64,000 bases of DNA from Roseibium suaedae (GTDB lineage: Bacteria; Pseudomonadota; Alphaproteobacteria; Rhizobiales; Stappiaceae), in assembly GCF_900142725.1 (NCBI RefSeq), contig NZ_FRBW01000002.1, forward strand, positions 1,082,710 to 1,146,709, in the 5' to 3' direction. Positions 16,367 through 25,122 of this stretch are shown one piece after another. Position numbers and translations under genes: made by a program. The notes under the pieces were generated by a model. It saw nothing but the letters and a program-made list of their open reading frames with translations. It was not told the DNA's origin and made no database searches. Position 1 is the stretch's first letter; every line of letters begins with the position of its first letter.

Positions 16367-17809
16367 ATGCGTATCGCAGTTGGCGGCATTCATACCGAAT
16401 GCAGCACATACTCGCCGGTGCTGATGCAGCCGGAAGACTTCTTCGTCATGCGCGGGGAGGATCTGCCGAAGTCGGAGTATTTCTCCTTTCTGCCTCAACC
16501 CGGCATCGAGATCGCCCCGCTTCTTCATGCCCGCGCTGTCCCCGGCGGTCCCGTGGCCCGGGCAACCTATGAAGCCTTCAAGGCCGAGTTCCTTGAGCGG
16601 CTGAAATCCGCCCTGCCCGCCGACGGCATTTATCTCGCCATGCATGGCGCGATGAATGTGGAAGGCATGGATGATGCGGAAGGCGACTGGATCTCGGCTG
16701 TCCGGGATCTGGCCGGACCGGACATCCCGATTGCCGCCAGCTATGACCTTCATGGCAATGTCAGCCAGAAGATCATCGACCAGCTCGACATCTTCGCCGG
16801 CTATCGCACAGCACCTCATATCGACGTGCGTGAGACCATGGTCCGGGCCTATACGATGCTGGTGGACTGTCTGACGACCGGGACACGTCCCGGCGTCGCC
16901 TGGGCTCCCGTTCCGGTCTTGTTGCCGGGTGAGCGCACCTCGACGGAGGATCATCCGGCGGCTGGGCTTTACGAAGCCCTGCCCGGTCATGACGAGACGC
17001 CCGGCGTGCTCGATGCCAATCTCATGGTCGGCTATGTCTGGGCGGATGAGCCACGGGGAACGGCCTGCGCCGTCGTCACGGGCACAGACCGACAGGCGGC
17101 GATGCAGACCGCGGAGACCATTGCCAAGTCCTATTGGGATGCACGCAACGACTTTCAGTTCGGACCTGTTACGGGTCCGCTGTCTGACATGATGGATCTC
17201 GCCGAGCAGGCAACGACTGCGCCTGTCATTCTGGCTGATTCCGGCGACAACCCGACCGGAGGCGGCGTGGGGGACCGGGCAGATGTTCTGGCCGAATTGC
17301 TCCGTCGCGGCTTCACCGGAGCCGTGGTGGCCGGCATCACCGACAAGCCTGCCGTCGAAGCCTGCATCGCCGCCGGAGAAGGCAACACGGTTCATCTCAC
17401 CATCGGCGGCTCGCTGGATCCCTCCAGCCAGAAAGTTGGAGTCACAGCCAAGGTGCTGAAACTGGACGACACCCCAGGCGGCACACGGGACGAGCGCCAG
17501 GCCGTGGTGGAGATTGCCGGGAACACTGTGGTTCTGGCTGCAAGACGCAGGCCCTATCACAACATCCCGGATTTCACCCGCCTCGGGCTTGATCCGAAGA
17601 CGGCACGGCTGGTCGTGGTCAAATCCGGCTATCTGTCGCCGGAACTGGCGCCGATCGCTGCCCCCAACCTCATGGCCCTGACGGACGGGGTGGTCAATCA
17701 GGACATCGAACGGCTGACAAATGCCCGCCGCTCCGCTCCTGCCTTCCCGTTCGACAAGACATTCACCTATACACCTGCGGCTCGCCTTTCCGCCCGCTGG
17801 CAGGCATAA
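16367..17809 (+). CDS. M81-family metallopeptidase (MlrC-like), paralog 2
   Basis: This 480-residue cytoplasmic M81/MlrC-type protein starts MRIAVGGIHTECSTYSP, the normal family start, and has MHGAMN (about residue 92), YDLHGN with the expected Asp and His metal ligands, and DSGDNPTGGGVGDRAD in the C-terminal domain. GTG at 16337 would overlap the GH20 stop and add ten residues. Unlike paralog 1, it keeps the standard D-x-H-x-N motif. It sits between the GH20 gene and an MFS carrier, which suggests it opens a peptide or amide bond in the same substrate. The true substrate is unknown. Confidence 0.88.
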   Translation: MRIAVGGIHTECSTYSPVLMQPEDFFVMRGEDLPKSEYFSFLPQPGIEIAPLLHARAVPGGPVARATYEAFKAEFLERLKSALPADGIYLAMHGAMNVEGMDDAEGDWISAVRDLAGPDIPIAASYDLHGNVSQKIIDQLDIFAGYRTAPHIDVRETMVRAYTMLVDCLTTGTRPGVAWAPVPVLLPGERTSTEDHPAAGLYEALPGHDETPGVLDANLMVGYVWADEPRGTACAVVTGTDRQAAMQTAETIAKSYWDARNDFQFGPVTGPLSDMMDLAEQATTAPVILADSGDNPTGGGVGDRADVLAELLRRGFTGAVVAGITDKPAVEACIAAGEGNTVHLTIGGSLDPSSQKVGVTAKVLKLDDTPGGTRDERQAVVEIAGNTVVLAARRRPYHNIPDFTRLGLDPKTARLVVVKSGYLSPELAPIAAPNLMALTDGVVNQDIERLTNARRSAPAFPFDKTFTYTPAARLSARWQA

Positions 17810-17857
17810 CCATCCCGGCTGCCGGATCGTCCGGCAGCCCCTTTCCGGTTTTCCCAA

Positions 17858-19066
17858 ATGTTCTCCATGTACGCGGCAGCCTTCCGCCATGCCCCGATCC
17901 GGGTCTGCGCAATCGCCATCTTCTTCTTCGGCTTTGCAGGCGCTGCAACCAGCCCCTTCCAGTCCGTCATTGCCATTCAGGAATTCGGCCTGAGCGATGC
18001 AGCCTATTCAGCGGTGATCCTGTTTGCCGCGATCATCAACGTGATCGCCAGCGTGGTGATCGGCATATTCTCTGACCGGCTCGGCGACTACCGGCGCGCG
18101 CTGATCATCGTCAGCTGCTTCGGCATCGCGGGCTCCGGCCTCATCTATTTCGGAGCGAACACGGTCAGCTTCCTGATCGGACTTCTCGCCCTGCTGCCGA
18201 TCTTCGGCGCCCTGAATTCCCTGATCTTTGCCAATGTACGGGCCTATTCGGTGACGCTGCCGGGCAATGAGCTGGCAGGCATCAATGCCGCAGTCCGCGC
18301 AATGATTTCCCTATCCTGGGTCCTCGTGCCGGGCCTCGTCGGCATGGTGCTCGCCAACGCGGGCAGCATGTTGCCTGCGTATCTCATCTCCATGAGTGCC
18401 TGTCTTGTCTGTTTCGGCCTCTTCCAGTTCGCCCTGCCACGCAAGCTGCCCTCCGAGGGCCGTTTGAAGACGGAAATCCAGTTCCTGTCCTCGCTGCGCC
18501 GGGTCGCAAGGCCGGGCGTGCTCGTGCGGCTTCTCGCCATCTCGCTCATCACATCCATGCTGCATGTGAACGCGGCCGTCCTGCCGCTGATCACCACGGA
18601 AGCCGCGGGCGGAACCTTGACCGATGTCGGCATCGTCATCGGAATTGTCGCGGTGCTGGAAATCGTCTTTATCGTCTTCTGGGGCCGCATGGAGCCGAAG
18701 CTCGGCTCCGTTGTGTCCATCTGCCTGGGTGCAGCGCTCTACACGGTCTATCTAGTGCTCCTGGGCCTGTCCTCGTCCCCGCTTCACATCTATGCGCTCT
18801 GCCTGATCAGCGGCTTTGGGGCCGCAGCCATCATCAGCCTACCGATCACTTATCTCCAGGAGCTCATCCCGGATCTTGCAGGGCTCGGCAGTTCACTGAT
18901 CTCGGTAAACCTCTTCATCAGCGCTGGGCTTAGCTCGGTTCTCTTCGGATTCGGGACATATGTGTCCGGCTATGCCGGAACCTCCATGATCGGGGGTCTT
19001 GCCGGACTGCTTGGTGTTGCCCTTGTCTATGGACTTGATGGCCGCAAGCCGGCTGCCACAAACTAA
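17858..19066 (+). CDS. MFS transporter
   Basis: The 402-residue membrane protein has about twelve hydrophobic segments and the MFS loop-2 motif GIFSDRLGDYRRAL near residues 69-82. It resembles sugar-transporting MFS proteins of the SetA or sugar-efflux type, but the cargo cannot be deduced. It follows the M81 gene by 48 bases and precedes cutC by 28 bases, so it is part of the same operon and may import the substrate of this island or export a product. Confidence 0.85.
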   Translation: MFSMYAAAFRHAPIRVCAIAIFFFGFAGAATSPFQSVIAIQEFGLSDAAYSAVILFAAIINVIASVVIGIFSDRLGDYRRALIIVSCFGIAGSGLIYFGANTVSFLIGLLALLPIFGALNSLIFANVRAYSVTLPGNELAGINAAVRAMISLSWVLVPGLVGMVLANAGSMLPAYLISMSACLVCFGLFQFALPRKLPSEGRLKTEIQFLSSLRRVARPGVLVRLLAISLITSMLHVNAAVLPLITTEAAGGTLTDVGIVIGIVAVLEIVFIVFWGRMEPKLGSVVSICLGAALYTVYLVLLGLSSSPLHIYALCLISGFGAAAIISLPITYLQELIPDLAGLGSSLISVNLFISAGLSSVLFGFGTYVSGYAGTSMIGGLAGLLGVALVYGLDGRKPAATN

Positions 19067-19094
19067 CTTCTTGTCCCAAACGGAGACCGGACCC

Positions 19095-19841
19095 ATGACC
19101 ACTTCTTCGCCCGCCACTCCGGCCAGCGTCCTGCTCGAAGTCTGCGTCGACACGATGGACGGGCTTCTGGCCGCCGTCGAAGGCGGGGCAGACCGGATCG
19201 AACTCTGCTCGGCCCTGTCGATCGGTGGCTTGACCCCTTCCCTGGGCTTCATGAAACAGGCGGCTGGCGCAGGAATCCCGGTCTATCCCCTGATCCGTCC
19301 ACGTCAGGGCGGCTTCCACTACTCGCAAGCCGAGATCGACATCATCAAGCGCGATATCGACGCAGCTGCAGACGCTGGCCTGCCGGGGGTCGTGATCGGC
19401 GTCAGTACCGAAGATGGCTGCCTGGACACGAAGACCCTCTCGGATCTGATCAAACATGCCGGAGCGATGGACGTGACGCTCCACCGCGTCTTCGATCTTG
19501 CCCCGGACCTCACCGAAGCGCTGGAGACGGCCATCGACCTCGGTTTCTCCCGCATCCTCACTTCAGGCGGTGCCCCCTCCGCAGAGGCAGGACTGGATCA
19601 GCTCGCGGCTCTTGTCGAACGCGCTGGCGGCAGGATTTCCATCATGCCCGGAAGCGGCATCAACCCCGGCAATGCCGAGAGATTCACCCCCGCCCTTGCC
19701 ATCAAGGAAATCCACGCGTCCTGCTCCTCCGCCCAGACGGTCAGCAATCAACGCCTGATGGACCTTGGCTTCCTGTCCGGCGCGCCCAAGCAGACCGATG
19801 CCAGCATCGTCCGCCAGCTGAAGGCCCTGATCCCAGCCTGA
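19095..19841 (+). CDS. CutC-family TIM-barrel protein
   Basis: The 248-residue protein begins with LLEVCVDTMDGLLAAVEGGADRIELC after a short lead and ends with PGSGINPGNAE, both typical of CutC. ATG 19095 is the plausible start; the open frame upstream is a shadow of the MFS gene. CutC was named for copper tolerance, but family members recur in GlcNAc and muropeptide gene sets, and a role in sugar metabolism is thought likely. Here it closes the GH20/M81 operon, which supports a catabolic function (inference). Confidence 0.9.
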   Translation: MTTSSPATPASVLLEVCVDTMDGLLAAVEGGADRIELCSALSIGGLTPSLGFMKQAAGAGIPVYPLIRPRQGGFHYSQAEIDIIKRDIDAAADAGLPGVVIGVSTEDGCLDTKTLSDLIKHAGAMDVTLHRVFDLAPDLTEALETAIDLGFSRILTSGGAPSAEAGLDQLAALVERAGGRISIMPGSGINPGNAERFTPALAIKEIHASCSSAQTVSNQRLMDLGFLSGAPKQTDASIVRQLKALIPA

Positions 19842-20159
19842 CAACCCAGAGAAGCACGACAGTCGCCATTACAGGAAAACGCTCTGGTCCATCGGCGGCG
19901 AAAATATCAATAATTTCAGCAGTCTTTATTATTCAATTGGACACTTTCCGTTGGTTCGGAAGCACTGAAGTGAACTGATCCACATCACCACCTCGAGTTA
20001 TCAATCGCTCAAGTTGCTGATTTTGCTTCAAAAATGAAACGATACAAATTTTTGTATCGTTTCATATTGACCAATCCTCCCTCGTCGTGATTTCAATATT
20101 GCAGCCGCTCGGCGCGTTGGTCTTCCACGCGGGAAGCGGCATATTTTGGGAGGAATACA
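19842..20159. other. Intergenic region upstream of the ribose operon
   Basis: These 318 bases are AT-rich and hold no gene. They contain the 32-base dyad at 20034-20065 (separate entry) and a strong ribosome site GGGAGGA just before rbsB. No clear terminator for the upstream operon was seen; the region after cutC lacks a stable hairpin with a T-tract. Confidence 0.6.
20034..20065. promoter_or_regulatory. 32-bp perfect dyad, probable LacI-type (RbsR) operator
   Basis: ATGAAACGATACAAA (20034-20048) is followed by TT and its exact reverse complement (20051-20065). Each half contains AAACGAT with a central CG, as in LacI-family operators, so the element could be two operators back to back. It lies 95 bases upstream of rbsB. 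The LacI-type regulator encoded at the end of the operon is the natural ligand. Confidence 0.75.
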
Positions 20160-21080
20160 ATGAAATTTTCCAAGCTCGCTGCCGCCGCAGCGACCAGCCT
20201 CGTATTGCTTGCTGGCACCGCCCAGGCTGCTGACAAGCCTGTCGTCGGCCTCATCATGAAGTCCCTCGCCAACGAGTTCTTCCAGAACATGATGAAGGGT
20301 GCCGAAGCCCATCAGCAGAAGCGCGGCGACTATGAACTCGTTGCTGTCGGCATGCAGAACGAAACCGACTTCGAATCCCAGATCAACGCGGTCGAAAACT
20401 TCATCACCCAGGGCGTTGATGCGATCGTGGTAGCCCCGGCGGATTCCCGCGCCATGGTTCGTCCGCTGAAGAAGGCCATGGAAGCCGGCATCGTCGTCGT
20501 GAACTTCGACGTGGCACTCGATGAAGATGCCAAGAAGCAGCAGGGCGTGGAACTGGCCTTCGTCGGCCCGGACAACCGTGGCGGCGCAAAGCTGGCCGGT
20601 GACGCACTGGCCAAGAAGCTTGGCGAAGGCGCCAAGGTCGTCATCGTCGAAGGCAACCCGGGTGCGGACAACGCAACCCAGCGCCGTCTCGGCTTTGAAG
20701 ACTCCGTTGCCGAGTACAAGCTGAACCTGCTCGACAGCCGCACCGCTCACTGGGAAACGGAAGAAGCCAACTCTGTCTTCTCCACCATGCTGACCGCGCA
20801 TCCGGACATTCAGGGCGTGATGGCAGCCAACGACTCCATGGCCATTGGCGTGGTCAAGGCGCTTGAAAGCGCAGGCCGCAAGGACATCCAGGTCGTCGGC
20901 TTCGACAACATCCCGGCTGTCGTCCCGATGATCAAGGATGGCCGCATGCTGGCCACCGTCGACCAGTTCGGCACGGACATGGCTGCAAATGCCATCGACA
21001 TGGCCTTGGGCGTCGTCGCAGGCGGCAAGCCGCTCGAAGGCTGGGTCAAGACCCCGATCGAGCTCGTTACCGCAGACTGA
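20160..21080 (+). CDS. rbsB: Ribose-type ABC importer, periplasmic binding protein
   Basis: This 306-residue protein has a signal peptide (MKFSKLAAAAATSLVLLAGT, cleavage probably at AQA-AD) and a Peripla_BP_4 fold, with GLIMKSLANEFFQNM at the mature N-terminus as in RbsB. It binds ribose or a close monosaccharide in the periplasm. A strong ribosome site, GGGAGGA, precedes the ATG. The gene order rbsB-A-C-D-K supports ribose. A hairpin with a T-rich tail follows the stop. Confidence 0.93.
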   Translation: MKFSKLAAAAATSLVLLAGTAQAADKPVVGLIMKSLANEFFQNMMKGAEAHQQKRGDYELVAVGMQNETDFESQINAVENFITQGVDAIVVAPADSRAMVRPLKKAMEAGIVVVNFDVALDEDAKKQQGVELAFVGPDNRGGAKLAGDALAKKLGEGAKVVIVEGNPGADNATQRRLGFEDSVAEYKLNLLDSRTAHWETEEANSVFSTMLTAHPDIQGVMAANDSMAIGVVKALESAGRKDIQVVGFDNIPAVVPMIKDGRMLATVDQFGTDMAANAIDMALGVVAGGKPLEGWVKTPIELVTAD

Positions 21081-21095
21081 CATCCGTCCTCCCAG

Positions 21096-21132
21096 CTCCC
21101 GTCCCGGTCTCCGGGGCGGGAGTTGATTTTTA
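21096..21132 (+). terminator. Hairpin with T-rich tail between rbsB and rbsA
   Basis: CTCCCGTCCCGG (21096-21107) pairs with CCGGGGCGGGAG (21111-21122), with one G-T pair and a three-base loop, followed by TTGATTTTTA. It resembles a partial terminator and would make the binding protein more abundant than the rest of the importer. Confidence 0.65.
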
Positions 21133-21156
21133 GCTGCTCCACTTTCCGGAGGCCCG

Positions 21157-22725
21157 ATGACCTCTTCCCCGCTCCCGGCAGCGCCTTCCATGGCAGCTCA
21201 CCCGGAACAGGCATTTCTCCAGGCTGATGGCGTCAAGAAACACTTCGGCGGCGTGAAGGCCCTCGATGGCGTCAGCTTCTCCCTGAAACAGGGCGAAGTG
21301 CATGCCCTGGTCGGAGAAAACGGCGCAGGCAAGTCCACTCTCATCAAGATCCTGTCCGGCGTATTCCCCTATGACGCCGGAACCATCCAGTTCGACGGCG
21401 CTCCCTACTGCCCGGCTTCACCGCATGACGCGAAGGCCTCGGGCGTTCAGGTGGTGCATCAGGAATTCAACCTCCTCGACCATCTAAGCATTGCCGAGAA
21501 CATCTCCATCGAGAAGATGCCGAAGACCCGCTTCGGCCTGCTCGACCGCAAGGAAATGAACGCCCGCGCCCGCAAGGCCCTTGATGCCATCGGCCTGACC
21601 GACGTTGACGTCCGCTCTCCGGTCAATTCGCTCGGCATCGCGCACCGGCAGCTGGTCGAGATCGCCCGCGCCCTGCAATCCGATAGCCGCATCCTGATCC
21701 TGGACGAGCCGACGGCCACATTGACCGAGCGCGAAACCCGGCGCCTGTTCGAGATCGTCGCTGCCATCAAGGCCCGTGGCGTGACGGTTGTCTTCGTGTC
21801 CCATCACCTCGACGAAGTCTTTGCCATCTGCGACCGGGTCACCGTGTTCCGCAACGGCCAGAGCATTGTCACGGAGAACATCAGCGAGACGTCGCCGGAA
21901 GGTGTGGTCCGCCGCATGGTCGGGCGGGAACTGGAGACAAGCGATCCAGCGGAAGAAGAACGCTCCGCTCTTGGAGCAATGGCCCTGTCCCTCGACAATC
22001 TCCAGACCCGGCAGAACCCGAAAGACAAGGGCGTCTCGCTGGACCTGCACTATGGCGAAATCGTCGGGATCGCCGGTCTTGTCGGCGCAGGCCGCACGGA
22101 ACTCCTGCGGGCAATTTTCGGCATCGATCCTGCCCGCTCCGGCACCCTCCTGCGCGACGGCCAGCCGGTTCACTTCTCCGGCCCTCGCGATGCAATCGCA
22201 TCCGGCATCGGCTTCGTGACCGAAGACCGGAAGGACGAAGGCCTGATCCTGGACATGCCGATTGCAGCCAACGCATCGCTCGCCAGCATGAAGGCCGTCT
22301 CCCGCTCCGGGATCCTGAACTTTGCGGCCGAGCGTGAGCTGGCACGGACCGGCGGGGAACGCCTCAAGCTGAAATACGGGCGTCTGGCAGACGCAGTCTC
22401 CAGTCTTTCCGGCGGCAACCAGCAGAAGGTGGTTCTGGCCAAATGGCTCGCACGGAACCCGAAGGTGCTGCTGCTGGATGAACCAACCCGGGGCGTGGAC
22501 GTCGGCGCGAAGGCGGAGATCTACGCCATTCTCAAGGCGCTGGCACGGGAAGGCGTGGCCCTGCTCGTCGTCTCCTCCGAAATGCCGGAGCTGATGACCC
22601 TGGCCGACCGCATCCTTGTGCTTGCGGAACACGAAATCCAGGGCGAACTCGCTCGCCCGGATTTCTCTGAAGAAAACATCCTGAAACTGGCCTACGGGCA
22701 AAACCAGACGGCCGGAGAACAGTAA
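21157..22725 (+). CDS. rbsA: Ribose ABC importer ATPase, two-domain
   Basis: This 522-residue protein has two ATPase domains, as usual for CUT2 importers. The first has Walker A GENGAGKST (about residues 49-57); its signature region reads NSLGIAHRQLVEIARAL. The second has the typical altered Walker A GLVGAGRTE and signature LSGGNQQKVVLAKWLA, with LLLDEPTRGVDVGAKAEIY. It drives ribose uptake through RbsC. The first 20 residues before EQAFLQADGVKKHFGG look disordered. Confidence 0.94.
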   Translation: MTSSPLPAAPSMAAHPEQAFLQADGVKKHFGGVKALDGVSFSLKQGEVHALVGENGAGKSTLIKILSGVFPYDAGTIQFDGAPYCPASPHDAKASGVQVVHQEFNLLDHLSIAENISIEKMPKTRFGLLDRKEMNARARKALDAIGLTDVDVRSPVNSLGIAHRQLVEIARALQSDSRILILDEPTATLTERETRRLFEIVAAIKARGVTVVFVSHHLDEVFAICDRVTVFRNGQSIVTENISETSPEGVVRRMVGRELETSDPAEEERSALGAMALSLDNLQTRQNPKDKGVSLDLHYGEIVGIAGLVGAGRTELLRAIFGIDPARSGTLLRDGQPVHFSGPRDAIASGIGFVTEDRKDEGLILDMPIAANASLASMKAVSRSGILNFAAERELARTGGERLKLKYGRLADAVSSLSGGNQQKVVLAKWLARNPKVLLLDEPTRGVDVGAKAEIYAILKALAREGVALLVVSSEMPELMTLADRILVLAEHEIQGELARPDFSEENILKLAYGQNQTAGEQ

Positions 22726-22727
22726 CG

Positions 22728-23726
22728 ATGACGACCGACACCCTCAAATCCGCAGCCCCTGCAAGGGAAGGCCTGTCCCTGCGCGTTCTCATGCAGAACT
22801 CCGGCATCGGCCTGGCCCTGCTGGCCCTGATCATCTTCTTTTCGGTGACCACCGAGCATTTCCTGACGCCGAACAACATCACCAACATCCTGACCCAGAT
22901 CACGATCAATCTCGTGCTGGCTGTCGGCATGACCTTCGTGATCCTGATCGGTGGCATCGACCTTTCCGTCGGCTCGGTCATGGCCTTTGCCGCTGTGGTG
23001 GCGGGCAAGGCCATCACCATGCCGGGGTTTGGCGATGCGGAAGCCATTGCCCTCGCCATCTTCGCCGCCACGATGACCGGCGTCCTGTGCGGTCTTTTCA
23101 ACGGCATCGCCAGCGCCTTCTGGTCCCTGCCGTCCTTCATCATCACCCTCGGCATGCTGAACATCGCCCGAGGTGGCGCGCTGCAGATCTCGGGCGCCCA
23201 GACCATCTACTCCTTCCCCTTTGCCTTCGAGGAATTCGGCTCGGCAATGGTCTATGGCGTGCCGGTCGTGTTCCTGGTGGCCCTGCTGTTCGTGCTGATT
23301 GCCTGGTTCATTTTGAACTTCACCGTCTTCGGCCGGCTGCTCTACGGCATCGGCAACAATGAGGAAGCCGTGCGGCTCGCGGGCCATCCCGTCTTCTGGT
23401 ACAAGGTCGCTGCCTTCACCATCTGCGGCCTGACGGCGGGTGTCGCGGCGGTCGTCTATATGGCCCGCCTCAACATCTCCAGCCCGATTGCAGGCATCGG
23501 CTTCGAGCTGAACGCCATCGCGGCCGTCATCATCGGCGGCACAAGCCTCAGCGGTGGACGCGGTTCGGTGATCGGCACCCTGCTTGGTGCGATCATCATC
23601 GGGGTTCTCGCAAACGGTCTCATTCTGTATGGATTGAGTGACTTCATGCGTCAGATGATCACCGGTGTGGTTATCATCGTCGCCGTGATCCTGGACTACT
23701 ATCGCGCAAGGTTCGCCAGCAAATGA
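22728..23726 (+). CDS. rbsC: Ribose ABC importer permease
   Basis: The 332-residue membrane protein of the BPD_transp_2 family has about ten hydrophobic segments, with FVILIGGIDLSVGSVMAFA (about residues 67-85) as the family hallmark. It is preceded by rbsA by two bases and overlaps rbsD by four bases (ATGA). It forms the ribose channel with RbsA and RbsB. Confidence 0.94.
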   Translation: MTTDTLKSAAPAREGLSLRVLMQNSGIGLALLALIIFFSVTTEHFLTPNNITNILTQITINLVLAVGMTFVILIGGIDLSVGSVMAFAAVVAGKAITMPGFGDAEAIALAIFAATMTGVLCGLFNGIASAFWSLPSFIITLGMLNIARGGALQISGAQTIYSFPFAFEEFGSAMVYGVPVVFLVALLFVLIAWFILNFTVFGRLLYGIGNNEEAVRLAGHPVFWYKVAAFTICGLTAGVAAVVYMARLNISSPIAGIGFELNAIAAVIIGGTSLSGGRGSVIGTLLGAIIIGVLANGLILYGLSDFMRQMITGVVIIVAVILDYYRARFASK

Positions 23727-24133
23727 AACGTACAGCTCTCTTGAACCGCCACCTGAGTTCCCTGATCGCCCGCGCCGGGCATCTGGATGAGATCGTCGTG
23801 GCAGATGCCGGCTTGCCCATGCCGCGCGGCGTGGAAGTAATCGATCTCGCGATTACACCCGGCCTGCCCAGCTTTCAGGATGTTCTGGCAGCGCTGCGTT
23901 CCGAACTCGTGATCGAGAGCGCAGTCTGGGCGAACGAAGCCTCAGCAGAGGTCCGCGCCATGATGAAGGCTGAGGCCGACAGCTGGGCTGACGCGACCGG
24001 TAAGCAGGTCGCCACCTCGACCCTTTCCCATGCCGACTTCAAGACCCGCAGCCAGTCGGCTCTGGCCGTAATCCGCACCGGCGAAATCACACCCTATGCC
24101 AACATTATTCTTGTATGCGGGGTAGCATTTTGA
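23723..24133 (+). CDS. rbsD: D-ribose pyranase
   Basis: The 136-residue cytoplasmic protein matches RbsD in length and in its N-terminus, MKRTALLNRHLSSLIARAGH, where His20 is the catalytic residue. It converts the imported beta-pyranose form of ribose to the form used by ribokinase. It is translationally coupled to rbsC by a four-base overlap. Its presence strongly supports ribose rather than another pentose as the cargo of this operon. Confidence 0.94.
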   Translation: MKRTALLNRHLSSLIARAGHLDEIVVADAGLPMPRGVEVIDLAITPGLPSFQDVLAALRSELVIESAVWANEASAEVRAMMKAEADSWADATGKQVATSTLSHADFKTRSQSALAVIRTGEITPYANIILVCGVAF

Positions 24134-25056
24134 AACCCGTTACCGTTGTCGGCAGCATCAACCTTGATCTGATCAACTACCTCGACCGCTGGCCGAAGGT
24201 GGGCGAGACCATCGCCGTGCGTGAAACCGCCAACTCGCTTGGCGGCAAGGGGGCGAACCAGGCTGCCGCCGCCGCCCTTCTGGGAGCAGACGTGACCATG
24301 CTGGGCGCGACCGGCAAGGACAGTTTTGGTGCAGATGTGCGCCAGCAGCTCGAAGCCAAGGGCGTGAAGACACAGCTGGCGGAATATGCAGACGTTTCCA
24401 CCGGTATGGCCTTCATCGACGTGGTTCCGGACGGCAGCAACATCATCCGTCTGGCTGGCGGCGCCAACAACAGCCTGTCTGCCGGGACCATCCGGGAAAA
24501 TGCCGCGCAGATCGAGCGGAGCAGCGTTCTGCTGCTCCAGAACGAAATCTCGCTGGAAACCTCCCTTGAAGCTGCCCGCATTGCACGCAAGACAGGCGTT
24601 CTGGTGATCATGGATCCTGCCCCCGCGCCGGTTCCGGCCTGGGGGCCTGAGACCTTCACCTGTTTCGACATCATGACCCCCAACGCGGAAGAGGCTGGCG
24701 CCATTCTGGGAACGACGCCCCAAACCCTGGAGGAAGCGCAGGACGCAGCGCGCGCACTCAAGGCTCAGGGTCTGAAAGGCGCCATCATCACCATGGGTGG
24801 CATGGGGGCAGCCTGGGCCATTGATGCGGAAACCGGCGCTCTGCCAGCGCCGAAGGTAAAGGCCATTGATACGGTGGCGGCAGGCGACTGTTTCAACGGA
24901 GCCCTTGCCACCCGCCTTGCGGAAGGCGAGAGCTTTGAGGCGGCCATTCGCTTTGCCATGCATGCTGCAGCCATCGCGACAACCCGCAAGGGCGCGTCCT
25001 CGTCCCTTCCGTCTCGCGAAGAAGTCTTGTCATTTCTGTCTTCAACGGGAGGATAA
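24115..25056 (+). CDS. rbsK: Ribokinase
   Basis: This PfkB-family kinase of 313 residues phosphorylates ribose at O5. It has VVGSINLDLINYLDRWPK at the N-terminus, the GGKGANQAAAAALLG motif (about residues 43-57) and the C-terminal catalytic segment DTVAAGDCFNGALA, in which the common GAGD is AAGD. ATG 24115 overlaps rbsD by 19 bases. TTG 24130, which overlaps the rbsD stop and has GGGG upstream, is a good alternative and gives the more typical start MKPVTVVGSIN. Confidence 0.94.
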   Translation: MRGSILKPVTVVGSINLDLINYLDRWPKVGETIAVRETANSLGGKGANQAAAAALLGADVTMLGATGKDSFGADVRQQLEAKGVKTQLAEYADVSTGMAFIDVVPDGSNIIRLAGGANNSLSAGTIRENAAQIERSSVLLLQNEISLETSLEAARIARKTGVLVIMDPAPAPVPAWGPETFTCFDIMTPNAEEAGAILGTTPQTLEEAQDAARALKAQGLKGAIITMGGMGAAWAIDAETGALPAPKVKAIDTVAAGDCFNGALATRLAEGESFEAAIRFAMHAAAIATTRKGASSSLPSREEVLSFLSSTGG

Positions 25057-25122
25057 GGCGATATTGCGCGGGAATAGGGTATAAGACGGCAAAACTGCCC
25101 CGCCTCTTGGAGAAATGCCTGC

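Noticed and set aside
16220..17890. 556-codon minus-strand frame
   Set aside because: Antisense of the second M81 peptidase gene, whose family motifs are clear.
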